Shown here piece after piece: positions 1 through 7,767 of a stretch of 26,741 nt of DNA; position 1 is the stretch's first letter; each line of letters opens with the position of its first letter. Under the pieces are notes generated by a model. That model did not search any database and was not told the DNA's origin. It saw only the letters and a program-made list of their open reading frames with translations. A program made the position numbers and the translations under genes. This DNA comes from a virus: positions 1 through 26,741 of IMG/VR virus record IMGVR_UViG_3300031787_000707. The stretch is one strand, 5' to 3'.

Positions 1-2
1 CC

Positions 3-3000
3 GAGCCGATCCGGATGCCGGACCAGAGCGGCACGCCGCCTGTCGTCGGCAACCCGCCTCCTCCGCCGTCCATGCCGCGCATGACGGAAGCAGGCATCCG
101 CGCGCAGAACCCGGCATCGCCGGACTACCGCGCGCCGGGCGCCCCTCCGCAGCCCACGGCGCCGCAGCCTCCGACCCCGCCCGCGCCCCGTGCGCGCGAG
201 GTCAACGTCACCAGCGTCACGCGCCCGCCCGAGCCCCGTCCGGAAACCGGACCCGCGCCGCAGGCGGAGGGCGCCCCACCCCCGCGCGCCACGACCCCCG
301 AGCGCGCCGCCGAGTTTACCCGGCTGGCCGAGCGTTCCGAGGCGGCAGCGGCGAAGCTCGATGCCCAGGTGGCGCAGTTACAGCAGGCGCGCGAGCGGTT
401 CTTTGACCGCAACACCGGCACGAACATGCTTGCCGCGAAGGGCGCGAAGGCACCGCGCGACAAGGCGAGCCGCGAGCTTGCGGCGCTGGCCGGCAAATAC
501 CGGACGGCGACCGAGATTGACCGCGCCATCACGACCCGTCAGCGCGAAGCGGAAGCCGCGCGGGGCCGAGCGGCGATCCAGCGGCGAGGCGCCGAGCGCG
601 CCGGCACGCCGGATGACGTGCCTTATCGCCCGTCCTACGGCGACCCGAAGCTGGACGCACCGGCCGCGCGCACACCGCCCAAGGCTCCGACCTCGCTCAC
701 CGCAGCGGTGAAGGCGAACGGCGGCATGAAGGGCGGCGGCGACCTGGAAGGTATGGCGCCCGGCGTCCGCAACGACAAGGCCGGCCTATCGCCGGACATG
801 ATGGTGGAGCGGCTTCAACAGGACGGGTGGTTCCCGAACCTGACGGGGCTCGATGCCGAGCGCGCCCTGTTCAATGCGCTGCGCGAGGAACGATCCGGCC
901 GTCCGCAATATCGGGACGGGGACGGCGTGGAGTTTCGCGCCGCGCAGGAAGCCTACGACGCCGATGTGACGCGCATGAACGACATGGCGCGCGAAATGGG
1001 CCTGTCTCCGGACGAGGTTCGCGGCATGTCGCGCGGGCAGTTTGAAGACCTGATGCGCGAGCGGCTTTCCCAGGAGGAAGCCGCCAACATGCACCGGCAG
1101 CAGGCCGAGGCGCTTGAGGCTGAGGTTGTTGACCTCCGCCGCGCGTTGCAGGATGAAATGGAAGCCCGGGGCGACGCCTGGGAGCCGGACATTCTCCGGA
1201 CCCTGGACGATTACCTGGACGCCTACGGGGCAAGGAGCCTGGAAGATGCAGAGGCAGAGTGGCGAGGCGCTGTCGCTGATGCAGAAGGGGGAGCGCAGCG
1301 CGGCGGAACTCCGGAGGTTGCTGCGCGACCCGAACCTGAGCGTGGCGCTCCGGGAGAAGATCGAACGGGTGCTGGACCTGGGCGAGCGACAGAAGATGCT
1401 CCGCAACAGCCAGAAGGGAGCCGCGCCGAAACCGAAGGAGGACGCGGCCCCGGCGAACAGGGTGGAGAAGTAGCGCGCGGGCGCGACCCGCTCCGCAAGA
1501 CCGTCGAGGATGACGGGCAGAACGTCATGCCCGGCATGGAAGCCAGCACGAAGCAGGCGGTGCAGGCCCGCGCCGAGGCGCGCAACAACGGCGACGTGCC
1601 GCAGCGTGCGCTAGGGGATGCCGATACGCCGCTCTTTGACGTGAGCGCGCGGGATCAGATGGACATTATGCGCGAGACTGGCGATCGGGGGCTGGGCGGC
1701 AAGCTCTACTCCGGCGGCATCTTCGATCCCGCCGTGTGGCGCCTCGTCCTGGGGCCGGCGGCGCGCTACGTCACCAAGTCCTTCACGGACGCATGGGATC
1801 AAGCAACGAGCGCGCTCAAGGGCTCGATGGACAATCCCAGCCGCGAGGCGCGCGTCCCGCGCGATCCGGCGCAGCCGCAGCGGTCGCCAAAGATCATCCG
1901 CCGTCCGCTTCGCGCGATCGGCTCTTTCATGCGCGCGGCCCTCTATGCGGACGACGCGCGGATGCGCGCCATGGCGGACACGCTCCCGCCCGCCTCGCGC
2001 GAGGCAATGCGGACGTTCCTCGACAAGTGGCACGCGCGAGCGGGCGACGCTCGCGGCGCTGGCGACGCCTACGACGAGTTGGTGAATACCAACACGAACC
2101 GCCACATGCAGGCGTTGGGCAAGGCGCTGGGGGACGACATTCTCCGCGACAAGGCCGCACTCGCGCAGCTTGCCCGCATGGTGCAGAACCCGGGCAGCAT
2201 CCGCGCCGGGACGAAAATGGGCGACGCCGCCCTCGCCCTCACGAAGCTCCTTCGCGAGCTTCACGACTACCAGCGGCAGGCCGGCGTCGAAATGGGCCAG
2301 ATCAAGAACGGGTATTGGCCGCGCGTCATCAACGACAATGCCGTGTGGGATAACTCGGCCGGGTTCCTGCGCGACGCCGAGAAGGCTTACAGGCTGGCCG
2401 GCGAACCGAACCCGAAGGAAGCCGCGCAAGCGTGGCTCAACAACATTCTGGCCGGCGGCAAGCACGATGATGTTCTGTCGCCGCCCATGTCCGGCATCCA
2501 GGCGGATCATGTGAACGGGCGCACGCTGCCGAAGGAAGCGGACAACATCCTTCGCGACTATCTGCATCAAGACCCGCTGCACGTCCTGACGACCTACATC
2601 ACGGCCGCCGCGCGCCGGGCGGAGTTTGCTCGCGCGGTCGGGCAGAAGGTGCAGCCCGGCGGCAAGGTGGTGCAAACCAACTGGGATGCGCTTGTGAAGG
2701 CGCTTCGCGCCGATGGCGCCGACGCGCGCATTGACGATGTGCGGAGCTATGTCGGGAGCGTCACGGGCGCCAAATACGCCGGCACCAACCGGAGCTACGT
2801 CCGCGCGTCCGCGAATATCCGCATGTGGACGACGCTGGGGATGCTGGAAAAGGCAACCATCGCCTCGCTCGCGGAAGCCTTCATGCCCGCCGTGCGACAG
2901 GGCAACCTCTTGAAGATCGGGGAAAGCCTCTATCGGACGGTTGATGACCTTGTGCGCGGGCACAAGGGCAAGGGCGAAGCCGGGCGCCTGCGTGAGCTTG

Positions 3001-4121
3001 CGGAGGATATCGGCGTGATCGCGTCCGCTTATGCGGGCTCACTCAACGCCGCGCGGTGGACCGGCGGTGATGCCACGTCCAGCTTCCAGAGCCACGTCCT
3101 CGACGTGTATTTTCGCCGGACGGGGCTGGAACAGTGGACGCGCGGCACGCGCGTTGCTGCCGTCTCCGGGGCTGAGGTTTTCCTTCGCCGGCTTGCGAGC
3201 GACCTGGGCAAGACGGGCACGCGCCATGAGCGCATGGCCGGTGTGCTGCTTGCGGAGCTTGGCATCCCGAAGGCGCAGCAGGCCGCGTTCGCACAGTGGA
3301 TGCGCGGATCGGCGGGCAACGGCATGACGGCTGCGGCGCTGCATCTGGCGCCGAAGGCGCAGGCGGAGCTTTTCCGCCGGGCGGTGCAGCGGTTCGTGTG
3401 GCAGAGCATCATGAGCCCGAACGCCTCGACCCGCCCGCGCTGGGCGTCGCATCCGGTGGGTGCCGTGGCGTTCCAGTTGTCCAACTTTGCCTGGGCCTTC
3501 CACAAGAACGTCCTGGCGCGGCCGTTTAATCTCGCCAAGAGCCCTGACCTGACGCGCATGGACGCGGCGATCATGGCGGGCAGCTACCTGACCATGGCTG
3601 CTGCTGCGATGCTGCCGGCGCAGATCGTGGTGTCCTATCTGCGCTCCGAGCTTCTGGACAGCGAAGACAGCAAGCGCAAGCGACGCGAGCAGGCTGCGCG
3701 CGATCCAATCTTCCGGTCCCCGATTACGGACGAGCCGGTTGGCACCGATCAAGCCCTGTTGGTCCTGTCGCGTTCCGGCCTGCTTGGCGCGTTCGACCCA
3801 GCGTTCAACCTTGTCACGGGCGTCCGTTATGGGCGCGACCTTGCAACGAGCCTCGCCGGCCCGTCCGCCGGCCTGTTGCTGGGCGCCGCGCAGACCGGCC
3901 TTGATAGCGTCGTGGGGCGGAATAGCCCCAACACGAACGCCTCTGAGCGGCGCGTCGCGCGTGCGGTGTGGGATGCCGGCATCGAGCCCGCCGCCAACTG
4001 GGGGCTCACCTTCCTGCCGATCCCGCTTGCGGCGATCCTGACGCAAGCGGCCGGCCATGGCGGGGTGCGCGGCGCCTTTATTGACGGCGTGGCAGGCCCG
4101 GAGCAGCGCCAGCGTCGCTAA
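3..4121 (+). CDS. Very large virion-associated (polyvalent-type) protein, 5' end outside the window
   Basis: The frame is open from the first complete codon at 3; the first ATG is at 15, but the gene probably begins upstream. The visible part is about 1,370 residues. It has a Pro/Ala-rich N-terminal stretch (about residues 1-95), a coiled-coil-like Ala/Gln/Glu segment (about 100-130), a Gly/Pro/Glu-rich linker (about 410-490), and then a long helical region with the ASTKQAVQAR and GYWPRV-type stretches that I associate with large phage internal or polyvalent proteins. A hydrophobic Ala-rich segment (about 1182-1208) and another near 1335-1350 could contact membrane. I infer an internal virion or ejection protein at the end of the structural module; no catalytic motif is evident. 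The linker is odd: its codon usage fits a different frame (see 1246-1473). Family placement is by general appearance only. Confidence 0.75.
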   Translation, partial: EPIRMPDQSGTPPVVGNPPPPPSMPRMTEAGIRAQNPASPDYRAPGAPPQPTAPQPPTPPAPRAREVNVTSVTRPPEPRPETGPAPQAEGAPPPRATTPERAAEFTRLAERSEAAAAKLDAQVAQLQQARERFFDRNTGTNMLAAKGAKAPRDKASRELAALAGKYRTATEIDRAITTRQREAEAARGRAAIQRRGAERAGTPDDVPYRPSYGDPKLDAPAARTPPKAPTSLTAAVKANGGMKGGGDLEGMAPGVRNDKAGLSPDMMVERLQQDGWFPNLTGLDAERALFNALREERSGRPQYRDGDGVEFRAAQEAYDADVTRMNDMAREMGLSPDEVRGMSRGQFEDLMRERLSQEEAANMHRQQAEALEAEVVDLRRALQDEMEARGDAWEPDILRTLDDYLDAYGARSLEDAEAEWRGAVADAEGGAQRGGTPEVAARPEPERGAPGEDRTGAGPGRATEDAPQQPEGSRAETEGGRGPGEQGGEVARGRDPLRKTVEDDGQNVMPGMEASTKQAVQARAEARNNGDVPQRALGDADTPLFDVSARDQMDIMRETGDRGLGGKLYSGGIFDPAVWRLVLGPAARYVTKSFTDAWDQATSALKGSMDNPSREARVPRDPAQPQRSPKIIRRPLRAIGSFMRAALYADDARMRAMADTLPPASREAMRTFLDKWHARAGDARGAGDAYDELVNTNTNRHMQALGKALGDDILRDKAALAQLARMVQNPGSIRAGTKMGDAALALTKLLRELHDYQRQAGVEMGQIKNGYWPRVINDNAVWDNSAGFLRDAEKAYRLAGEPNPKEAAQAWLNNILAGGKHDDVLSPPMSGIQADHVNGRTLPKEADNILRDYLHQDPLHVLTTYITAAARRAEFARAVGQKVQPGGKVVQTNWDALVKALRADGADARIDDVRSYVGSVTGAKYAGTNRSYVRASANIRMWTTLGMLEKATIASLAEAFMPAVRQGNLLKIGESLYRTVDDLVRGHKGKGEAGRLRELAEDIGVIASAYAGSLNAARWTGGDATSSFQSHVLDVYFRRTGLEQWTRGTRVAAVSGAEVFLRRLASDLGKTGTRHERMAGVLLAELGIPKAQQAAFAQWMRGSAGNGMTAAALHLAPKAQAELFRRAVQRFVWQSIMSPNASTRPRWASHPVGAVAFQLSNFAWAFHKNVLARPFNLAKSPDLTRMDAAIMAGSYLTMAAAAMLPAQIVVSYLRSELLDSEDSKRKRREQAARDPIFRSPITDEPVGTDQALLVLSRSGLLGAFDPAFNLVTGVRYGRDLATSLAGPSAGLLLGAAQTGLDSVVGRNSPNTNASERRVARAVWDAGIEPAANWGLTFLPIPLAAILTQAAGHGGVRGAFIDGVAGPEQRQRR
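1246..1473 (+). CDS. Candidate nested gene in the +1 frame inside the large virion protein gene
   Basis: A 75-codon frame lies wholly inside the large virion gene in another frame. AAGGAG at 1232-1237 sits 8 nt before its ATG, an ideal Shine-Dalgarno. By hand count only 6 of its 75 codons end in A or T, as in the other genes of this window, while about 44 of 76 codons of the enclosing frame end in A or T over the same bases. The peptide looks like a helical soluble protein (motifs SAAELRRLL and ALREKIERVL) with a Lys/Pro-rich tail; the enclosing frame reads as Gly/Pro/Glu low-complexity linker. It resembles no family I recognise. Alternatives are a pair of compensating indels in a once continuous polyprotein, or a programmed +1 frameshift near 1250 that ends the long protein at 1473. 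Confidence 0.5.
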   Translation: MQRQSGEALSLMQKGERSAAELRRLLRDPNLSVALREKIERVLDLGERQKMLRNSQKGAAPKPKEDAAPANRVEK

Positions 4122-4130
4122 TGATATAGG

Positions 4131-4159
4131 TTGCCGTGTTGGGTGTTGTTGGTCATACT
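4131..4159 (+). promoter_or_regulatory. Candidate sigma70-type promoter for the 4212-6261 operon
   Basis: TTGCCG (4131-4136) and CATACT (4154-4159) are separated by exactly 17 nt in the only gap between the virion gene and the next gene. It would drive the three-gene operon that ends at the 6324-6361 terminator. Assigned by resemblance to the consensus only. Confidence 0.5.
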
Positions 4160-4189
4160 CTGTCGCGTTGGCGGAGACAGGCCAACATT

Positions 4190-4211
4190 CCACCACCACG
4201 GGAACCCACCA
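4190..4211 (+). promoter_or_regulatory. CCACCAC leader element around the ribosome binding site
   Basis: Immediately before the ATG at 4212 there is a CCACCACCAC run, a GGGAA (weak Shine-Dalgarno) and a second box, CCCACCA. The same arrangement precedes several other unit-leading genes (8364, 17818, 19314, and 26595 on the minus strand). See findings. Confidence 0.5.
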
Positions 4212-4592
4212 ATGGCAGATATCGAACCGGCGAACACCAGGGCGGGCGCGATCTTGCGCGAGGCCGCCTCGATCGTGGACGGCGCGCGGAACGTCACGCA
4301 CGGGGACAAGGAGCGGAGCTTCCTGGCGATTGCATCGCTGTGGGAGGCTTACCTCCGGCAGCGCCCCCGGGGCATGAGCGCCGGCATCACGGCGGCGGAC
4401 GTGTGCGCCATGATGGTCCTCCTCAAGTTCGCGCGCTCGCACCACGGGCAGCACATCGCGGATCACGGCCTGGACGCCACCGGCTACGCCGCCATTTGGG
4501 GCGAGCTTCGCGAGGCGGAGGGCGCACATGAGCGCGCGGTGAAGGAAGCCCAAGGGCTCCTGTTCTACGGCGTCGGCGGGGAGCCGGACTAA
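4212..4592 (+). CDS. DUF6378-like small phage protein
   Basis: A 126-residue protein. The N-terminal half carries an ILREAASIVDG segment followed by HGDKERSF and LWEAYL, the pattern I associate with DUF6378 proteins of phages, in which an ILxEAxxLVxGxR motif precedes a YGD/HGD motif and a helical domain. The AADVCAMMVLLKFAR helix fits the rest of that family. The biochemical role of the family is not known to me. I chose ATG 4212 rather than the upstream TTG at 4131, because the family motif begins soon after it and the CCACCAC leader ends directly at it. Its TAA overlaps the ATG of the phosphoesterase gene by one base, so the two are probably coupled. Confidence 0.75.
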   Translation: MADIEPANTRAGAILREAASIVDGARNVTHGDKERSFLAIASLWEAYLRQRPRGMSAGITAADVCAMMVLLKFARSHHGQHIADHGLDATGYAAIWGELREAEGAHERAVKEAQGLLFYGVGGEPD

Positions 4593-5923
4593 TGGCGACG
4601 CGAGCCCCCACGAAGGAACAACTTAAGCTCGCGAACAAGTATCTGGACGAAATCGAACGCGCCGTCCGCGACGGCTATTTGCTCGATGAGCGTCAGCGCG
4701 AGAACAAGCGCGAGCCCACGGCATACCGCATGGCGGCCGACCGGCTGAAAATCCCCACGGGATCGCGGCATAGCTTTCTCGGGCAGGCGCTCCGCTGGAC
4801 CGGCCGCAGCATCGAGGGGATCGAGAAGGCGCAGCGATCCGGGGACAGGAACAACACCCCCAGCGAGAAGCGTCCGCCCGCCGGCACGCTGGACGAGCGG
4901 GTGCTTGCGGCGCTCCGGAAGGAGCGCAAGGGCATCCATATCCCGTCGCTCGCCGGGATGCTGGCGATCACTGACCGCGATGTGGTCGCGACCGCCAAAG
5001 CCCTGCAAGCCAAGGGCTACAACATCATTCTCGACAAGCGGCGCGGTCACGTCGCGCTCGCCATGGACCTCAAGCCCGCTTTCTCCATGGAGGACGGGCA
5101 CATCATCCTTCGGTCGGACGCCAACAACCGCTTTCTGTTCGGGGCGGTGGGGGACAACCACCTGGGCTCCCGCTACGAGCGGCTGGACGCGCTCAACGAC
5201 CTCTACGACCGGATGCACGATGCCGGTGTGCAGCACGTCATGAACACCGGCAACTGGATCGACGGCGAGGCGCGCTTCAACCGGCATGAGTTGCACGTTC
5301 ACGGCATGGACGCGCAGCTTGCCTATCTCGTCCGGAACTACCCGAAGCGCGAAGGGATCACGACCTACGCCGTAACCGGCGACGATCACGAAGGGTGGTA
5401 TGCCCAGCGCGAGGGCATTGATATTGGCGTCCGCGCCGAGCAGGACATGCGCGCCGCCGATCGCTGGGATTGGGTGAACCTCGGCTACCAGGAGGCGCAC
5501 GTCATCCTGGAAAACGCCAACACCGGCAAGCGCGCCGTGCTGGCGGTGGTGCATCCCGGCGGCGGCAGCGCCTATGCGCTTTCCTACTCCATCCAGAAGG
5601 TGATCGAGAGCCTGGACGGCGGCGAGAAGCCGGGCGTCGCGCTCTACGGGCACTACCACAAGCTGCACGGCCCCATGAACATCCGAAACGTGTTTGCGAT
5701 GCAGACCGGATGCACGCAGGACCAGAGCTTGTTCATGCGGAAGCGCCGCCTTGAGGCGCATGTCGGCGGCATCCCAACGATCAAGCTGGAACAAGACCCG
5801 GCCACGGGCGCGATCGTCGGGTGCGAGGCGCAAGTCGTCCGGTATTTCGTCAAGGGCTACTACAACGAGCGGTTCGCGGCGCCCGGGCGCGGCGTGACCC
5901 AGGCGCGGCGGGGTGTCGCATGA
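4592..5923 (+). CDS. Calcineurin-like metallophosphoesterase with N-terminal winged-helix-like region
   Basis: The 443-residue protein has the motif series of the calcineurin-like phosphoesterase superfamily: GDNH (187-190), GNWIDGE (220-226, the usual GDxxD/E position), GDDHEG (263-268, in place of GNHD/E), a VVHP histidine (321) and GHYH (353-356). These residues would bind two metal ions and hydrolyse phosphodiester or phosphomonoester bonds. About 160 N-terminal residues contain a LPSLAGML/DRDVVATAKAL stretch that reads like a winged helix and may bind DNA. Phage members are often near DNA metabolism genes, but the substrate here is unknown. Asn in GNWID and Asp in GDDHE are unusual choices and could alter activity. 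It overlaps its neighbours at both ends (TAATG and ATGA). Confidence 0.85.
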   Translation: MATRAPTKEQLKLANKYLDEIERAVRDGYLLDERQRENKREPTAYRMAADRLKIPTGSRHSFLGQALRWTGRSIEGIEKAQRSGDRNNTPSEKRPPAGTLDERVLAALRKERKGIHIPSLAGMLAITDRDVVATAKALQAKGYNIILDKRRGHVALAMDLKPAFSMEDGHIILRSDANNRFLFGAVGDNHLGSRYERLDALNDLYDRMHDAGVQHVMNTGNWIDGEARFNRHELHVHGMDAQLAYLVRNYPKREGITTYAVTGDDHEGWYAQREGIDIGVRAEQDMRAADRWDWVNLGYQEAHVILENANTGKRAVLAVVHPGGGSAYALSYSIQKVIESLDGGEKPGVALYGHYHKLHGPMNIRNVFAMQTGCTQDQSLFMRKRRLEAHVGGIPTIKLEQDPATGAIVGCEAQVVRYFVKGYYNERFAAPGRGVTQARRGVA

Positions 5924-6261
5924 TCGGCCCCGATCCCCGCCCGGAGGAGAACGCAGTCGGGCGCCGCTGGCGTCCGGACTGCGACCTCACCATCCGACAG
6001 GTGCGCCGCGTGCGGCGCCTCCGCCGAAAAGACCTCGGCCCCGCCGCCATCGCGGAGCGGATGAAGGTCGAGCTTCGGGACGTGGAGCTTGCCATGGCCG
6101 CCATGCGCGGCCGGCGGGCCGCCGCCACGAACCACGCCACGCTCAACGTCCGCCGCATGACCGCCGAGAGGATCAACCGGGAGCGCCTTCCGGGGGAGCC
6201 GATCTGGCAGACGGTGGACCGCCTGCTGGACGAGTTGGAGGCCCAGCGGGCGGGGGCGTAA
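5920..6261 (+). CDS. Small basic HTH-like protein
   Basis: A 113-residue protein starting at the ATG that overlaps the phosphoesterase stop (ATGA). An Arg-rich segment with TIRQVRRVRRLR and LGPAAIAERMKV resembles a resolvase/HTH_7-type helix-turn-helix, in which a short helix precedes a GxxxxxIA turn. The C-terminal part (WQTVDRLLDELEAQ) is helical. I infer DNA binding, possibly as a regulator or small packaging or structural accessory protein; family not identified. It is the last gene before the terminator at 6324 and lies directly beside the attachment site. Confidence 0.6.
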   Translation: MIGPDPRPEENAVGRRWRPDCDLTIRQVRRVRRLRRKDLGPAAIAERMKVELRDVELAMAAMRGRRAAATNHATLNVRRMTAERINRERLPGEPIWQTVDRLLDELEAQRAGA

Positions 6262-6278
6262 CGCCGGGATAACGCCGG
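6259..6278 (+). repeat. Two TAACGCCGG direct repeats, candidate integrase arm-type sites
   Basis: TAACGCCGG occurs at 6259-6267 and again at 6270-6278, 11 bp apart, about one helical turn. Near-copies with one mismatch lie on the other side of the attachment core, at 6493-6501 (minus strand) and 6521-6529 (inside the end of int). Arm sites on both sides of a core are typical of lambda-type attP. Functional assignment is inference. Confidence 0.45.
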
Positions 6279-6323
6279 TTTCGCGCTTCGTTCGCCTTTC
6301 TCCGGATTGGTCCGGTTCAACGA

Positions 6324-6361
6324 AAAACCCCTGGAAAGCGTTGGCTTTCCAGGGGTTTTTG
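6324..6361. terminator. Strong rho-independent terminator
   Basis: AACCCCTGGAAAGC and GCTTTCCAGGGGTT form a perfect stem with a GTTG loop, with an A-run before it and a T-run after it. It can therefore work in both directions: for the operon ending at 6261 and for anything arriving from the int side. Confidence 0.92.
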
Positions 6362-6375
6362 CTTGCCTTGGCGTA

Positions 6376-6422
6376 TCGGAGTGAGAGGATTTGAACCTCC
6401 GGCCCCTGCGTCCCGAACACAG
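6376..6422 (-). other. attP core: 3' half of a tRNA-Pro(CGG) gene
   Basis: On the minus strand this is the 3' half of a tRNA. It has an anticodon arm of CTGTG / TTCGGGA / CGCAG (6422-6406) with anticodon CGG, a short variable loop, a T arm with TTCAAAT (about 6400-6384), the acceptor strand CACTCCG (6383-6377) and an A discriminator. The 5' half (the matching CGGAGTG strand and D arm) is absent, so this is not a working gene. Phages that integrate into the 3' end of a tRNA carry exactly such a fragment so that the host gene is restored. It lies 84 bp from the 3' end of the integrase gene and is flanked by repeated arm-like sites. The exact crossover limits cannot be read from one sequence. 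Confidence 0.85.
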
Positions 6423-6505
6423 GCGTCCGGAATGCCGATATGCCTCCGGATGCATATTCTCAGCGGGTTAGCTCCGCATTGTTGGGCGTTGTCCGGCGTA
6501 AATCG

Positions 6506-7609
6506 TCACCGATCGGCGCGTAACGCAGGCTGTTGCGCCGGCCCCCAAGCCCCCTCAACCGCGTCCCGCAGATGGTGCGGCATCAGGTGCTTGTAGTTCC
6601 GCATGATCGTCTCGATGGTGTCCCCGACAATCTCCGCGACGAGCGCGGGCGGGACGCCGTTGGCGATCGCGTTGGTGATGTAGGTGTGCCGCAGAACGTG
6701 CGGCGTGACACCCTTCACGCCGGACTGCCGCATGAGCGTCGCGAAGGTCTTTTTGATCGAGCCCGGGTTGTCCAGGACGTATTCGCTTTTCCGCTCCGCG
6801 TGGGCGCGGACGATGATCGGCCAGAGCGCGGACGAGATAGGGACCGCCACGCGCCGCTTCTTGGTCCGCTGCCGCCCCGGCATCCGGTAGTCGATGAGGC
6901 GCTTTTCGAGGTCCACCTGAAACCACGTCAGCGTCTCGATGGCGCGGCGCCGGGCTGGCGCATGGAGGGCAAGCGCGGCGAAGCGGTGGACCCGCGACAG
7001 GCGCAGCGGCGTGTCGTCGTCCGCCTTCCGCCCCTGGCGGATCATGTCGTGGCGGTCCTCCTCAACGTAGGTTGTGAGGATCGCGCGCATTTCGTCCGGC
7101 GTCAGCACGCGGTTGCGGGGCTCCACCTTCGGAGGAAGCGCGATGTGCGGCACGTCGCCCAGGCGGAGGCGCCGGTTCCGGACGGCGTGGTTGAGCGCCG
7201 CGCGAAGATGCTCAAGCTCGCGGCGGATCGTCGCGTCGGAGCGACCGGCGCGGCTGCGGCGATACTTGAGAAGGATGGCGTCCGTAATGTCCGTGGGCAG
7301 CATCGGCCCGAAAAACGCCTTGATGGGCTGGCCGCACATCAGGGCGCGCTCCACGTCCACGGCGCGCTCCCTGATGTGTTCGTCCTCGTAGAGCGAGACG
7401 AGCGCCGCGATATCGGGCGGGCCTTCCTCGGCCTGCTCGATCCGCTCGCGCTCTATAATGAACGCGGCGAGGAACTTTTCAGCCGAACGGCGGCTGCGCG
7501 TCCCCGTCGAGCGGCGGCGTGATCTGCCGTTCTCGGTCCAGGTGATTTCCCAGTAACCGTCACTGTTGGGCCTGTCGGCAAGTCGTGTGCCTCGGTTCTC
7601 GCGGGGCAT
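6506..7609 (-). CDS. int: Phage tyrosine integrase
   Basis: A 367-residue tyrosine recombinase that would insert and excise the phage at tRNA-Pro. An N-terminal arm-binding/SAM-like region (about 1-165) precedes the catalytic domain. The catalytic residues are visible: an Arg cluster at 220-222 before AIETLTW, Lys 250/251, His304 and Arg307 in HVLRH, and nucleophile Tyr339 in NYKHL. The usual second His/Trp (GH motif) appears to be Asp330 (VGD), a variation seen in some integrases. The ATG has AAGGAG followed by a CACCAC spacer. The 3' end abuts the tRNA-derived attP, the normal order for this family. Its 5' end is overlapped by the Xis-like gene. Confidence 0.93.
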   Translation of the reverse strand: MPRENRGTRLADRPNSDGYWEITWTENGRSRRRSTGTRSRRSAEKFLAAFIIERERIEQAEEGPPDIAALVSLYEDEHIRERAVDVERALMCGQPIKAFFGPMLPTDITDAILLKYRRSRAGRSDATIRRELEHLRAALNHAVRNRRLRLGDVPHIALPPKVEPRNRVLTPDEMRAILTTYVEEDRHDMIRQGRKADDDTPLRLSRVHRFAALALHAPARRRAIETLTWFQVDLEKRLIDYRMPGRQRTKKRRVAVPISSALWPIIVRAHAERKSEYVLDNPGSIKKTFATLMRQSGVKGVTPHVLRHTYITNAIANGVPPALVAEIVGDTIETIMRNYKHLMPHHLRDAVEGAWGPAQQPALRADR

Positions 7610-7767
7610 GTGGTGCTGCTCCTTATGTAAGCCTGTAGCGCGTCGTCCGGAATAAGGACGGGCCGACCGGGGATGTATCCCAGCTTGCCGTCCAGCCGGA
7701 GGCGATAGACCGTCGCGGCGCTCTTGCGGAGGATGGTGGCGACCTCCGCCTGAGTGTGCAGTTTCAC
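7453..7767 (-). CDS. Excisionase-like MerR/HTH_17 protein overlapping int
   Basis: The first 50 or so residues follow the excisionase-family HTH pattern: HTQAEVATIL, a SAATVYRL recognition helix, a LDGKLGYIPGR wing and a PDDALQAYI helix. Such proteins bend attachment-site DNA and set the direction of recombination. The GTG start at 7767 overlaps the TGA of the repressor gene (GTGA), implying coupled translation. The frame has no stop until 7453, so the 104-residue product overlaps the int coding region by 157 bases; the last half is Arg/Pro-rich shadow-like sequence with no recognisable domain. Only the N-terminal domain is well supported. Confidence 0.7.
   Translation of the reverse strand: MKLHTQAEVATILRKSAATVYRLRLDGKLGYIPGRPVLIPDDALQAYIRSSTTCPARTEAHDLPTGPTVTVTGKSPGPRTADHAAARRGRAAAVRLKSSSPRSL

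Noticed and set aside
1611-2963. 450-residue minus-strand frame opposite the virion gene
   Set aside because: It lies antisense to a strongly biased coding frame; in G+C-rich DNA such long antisense frames are expected. No motif or ribosome site.
6363-6596. Frame reading through the tRNA fragment (GVRGFEPPAPASRTQ)
   Set aside because: This peptide is the familiar false translation of a tRNA T-arm region, not a protein.
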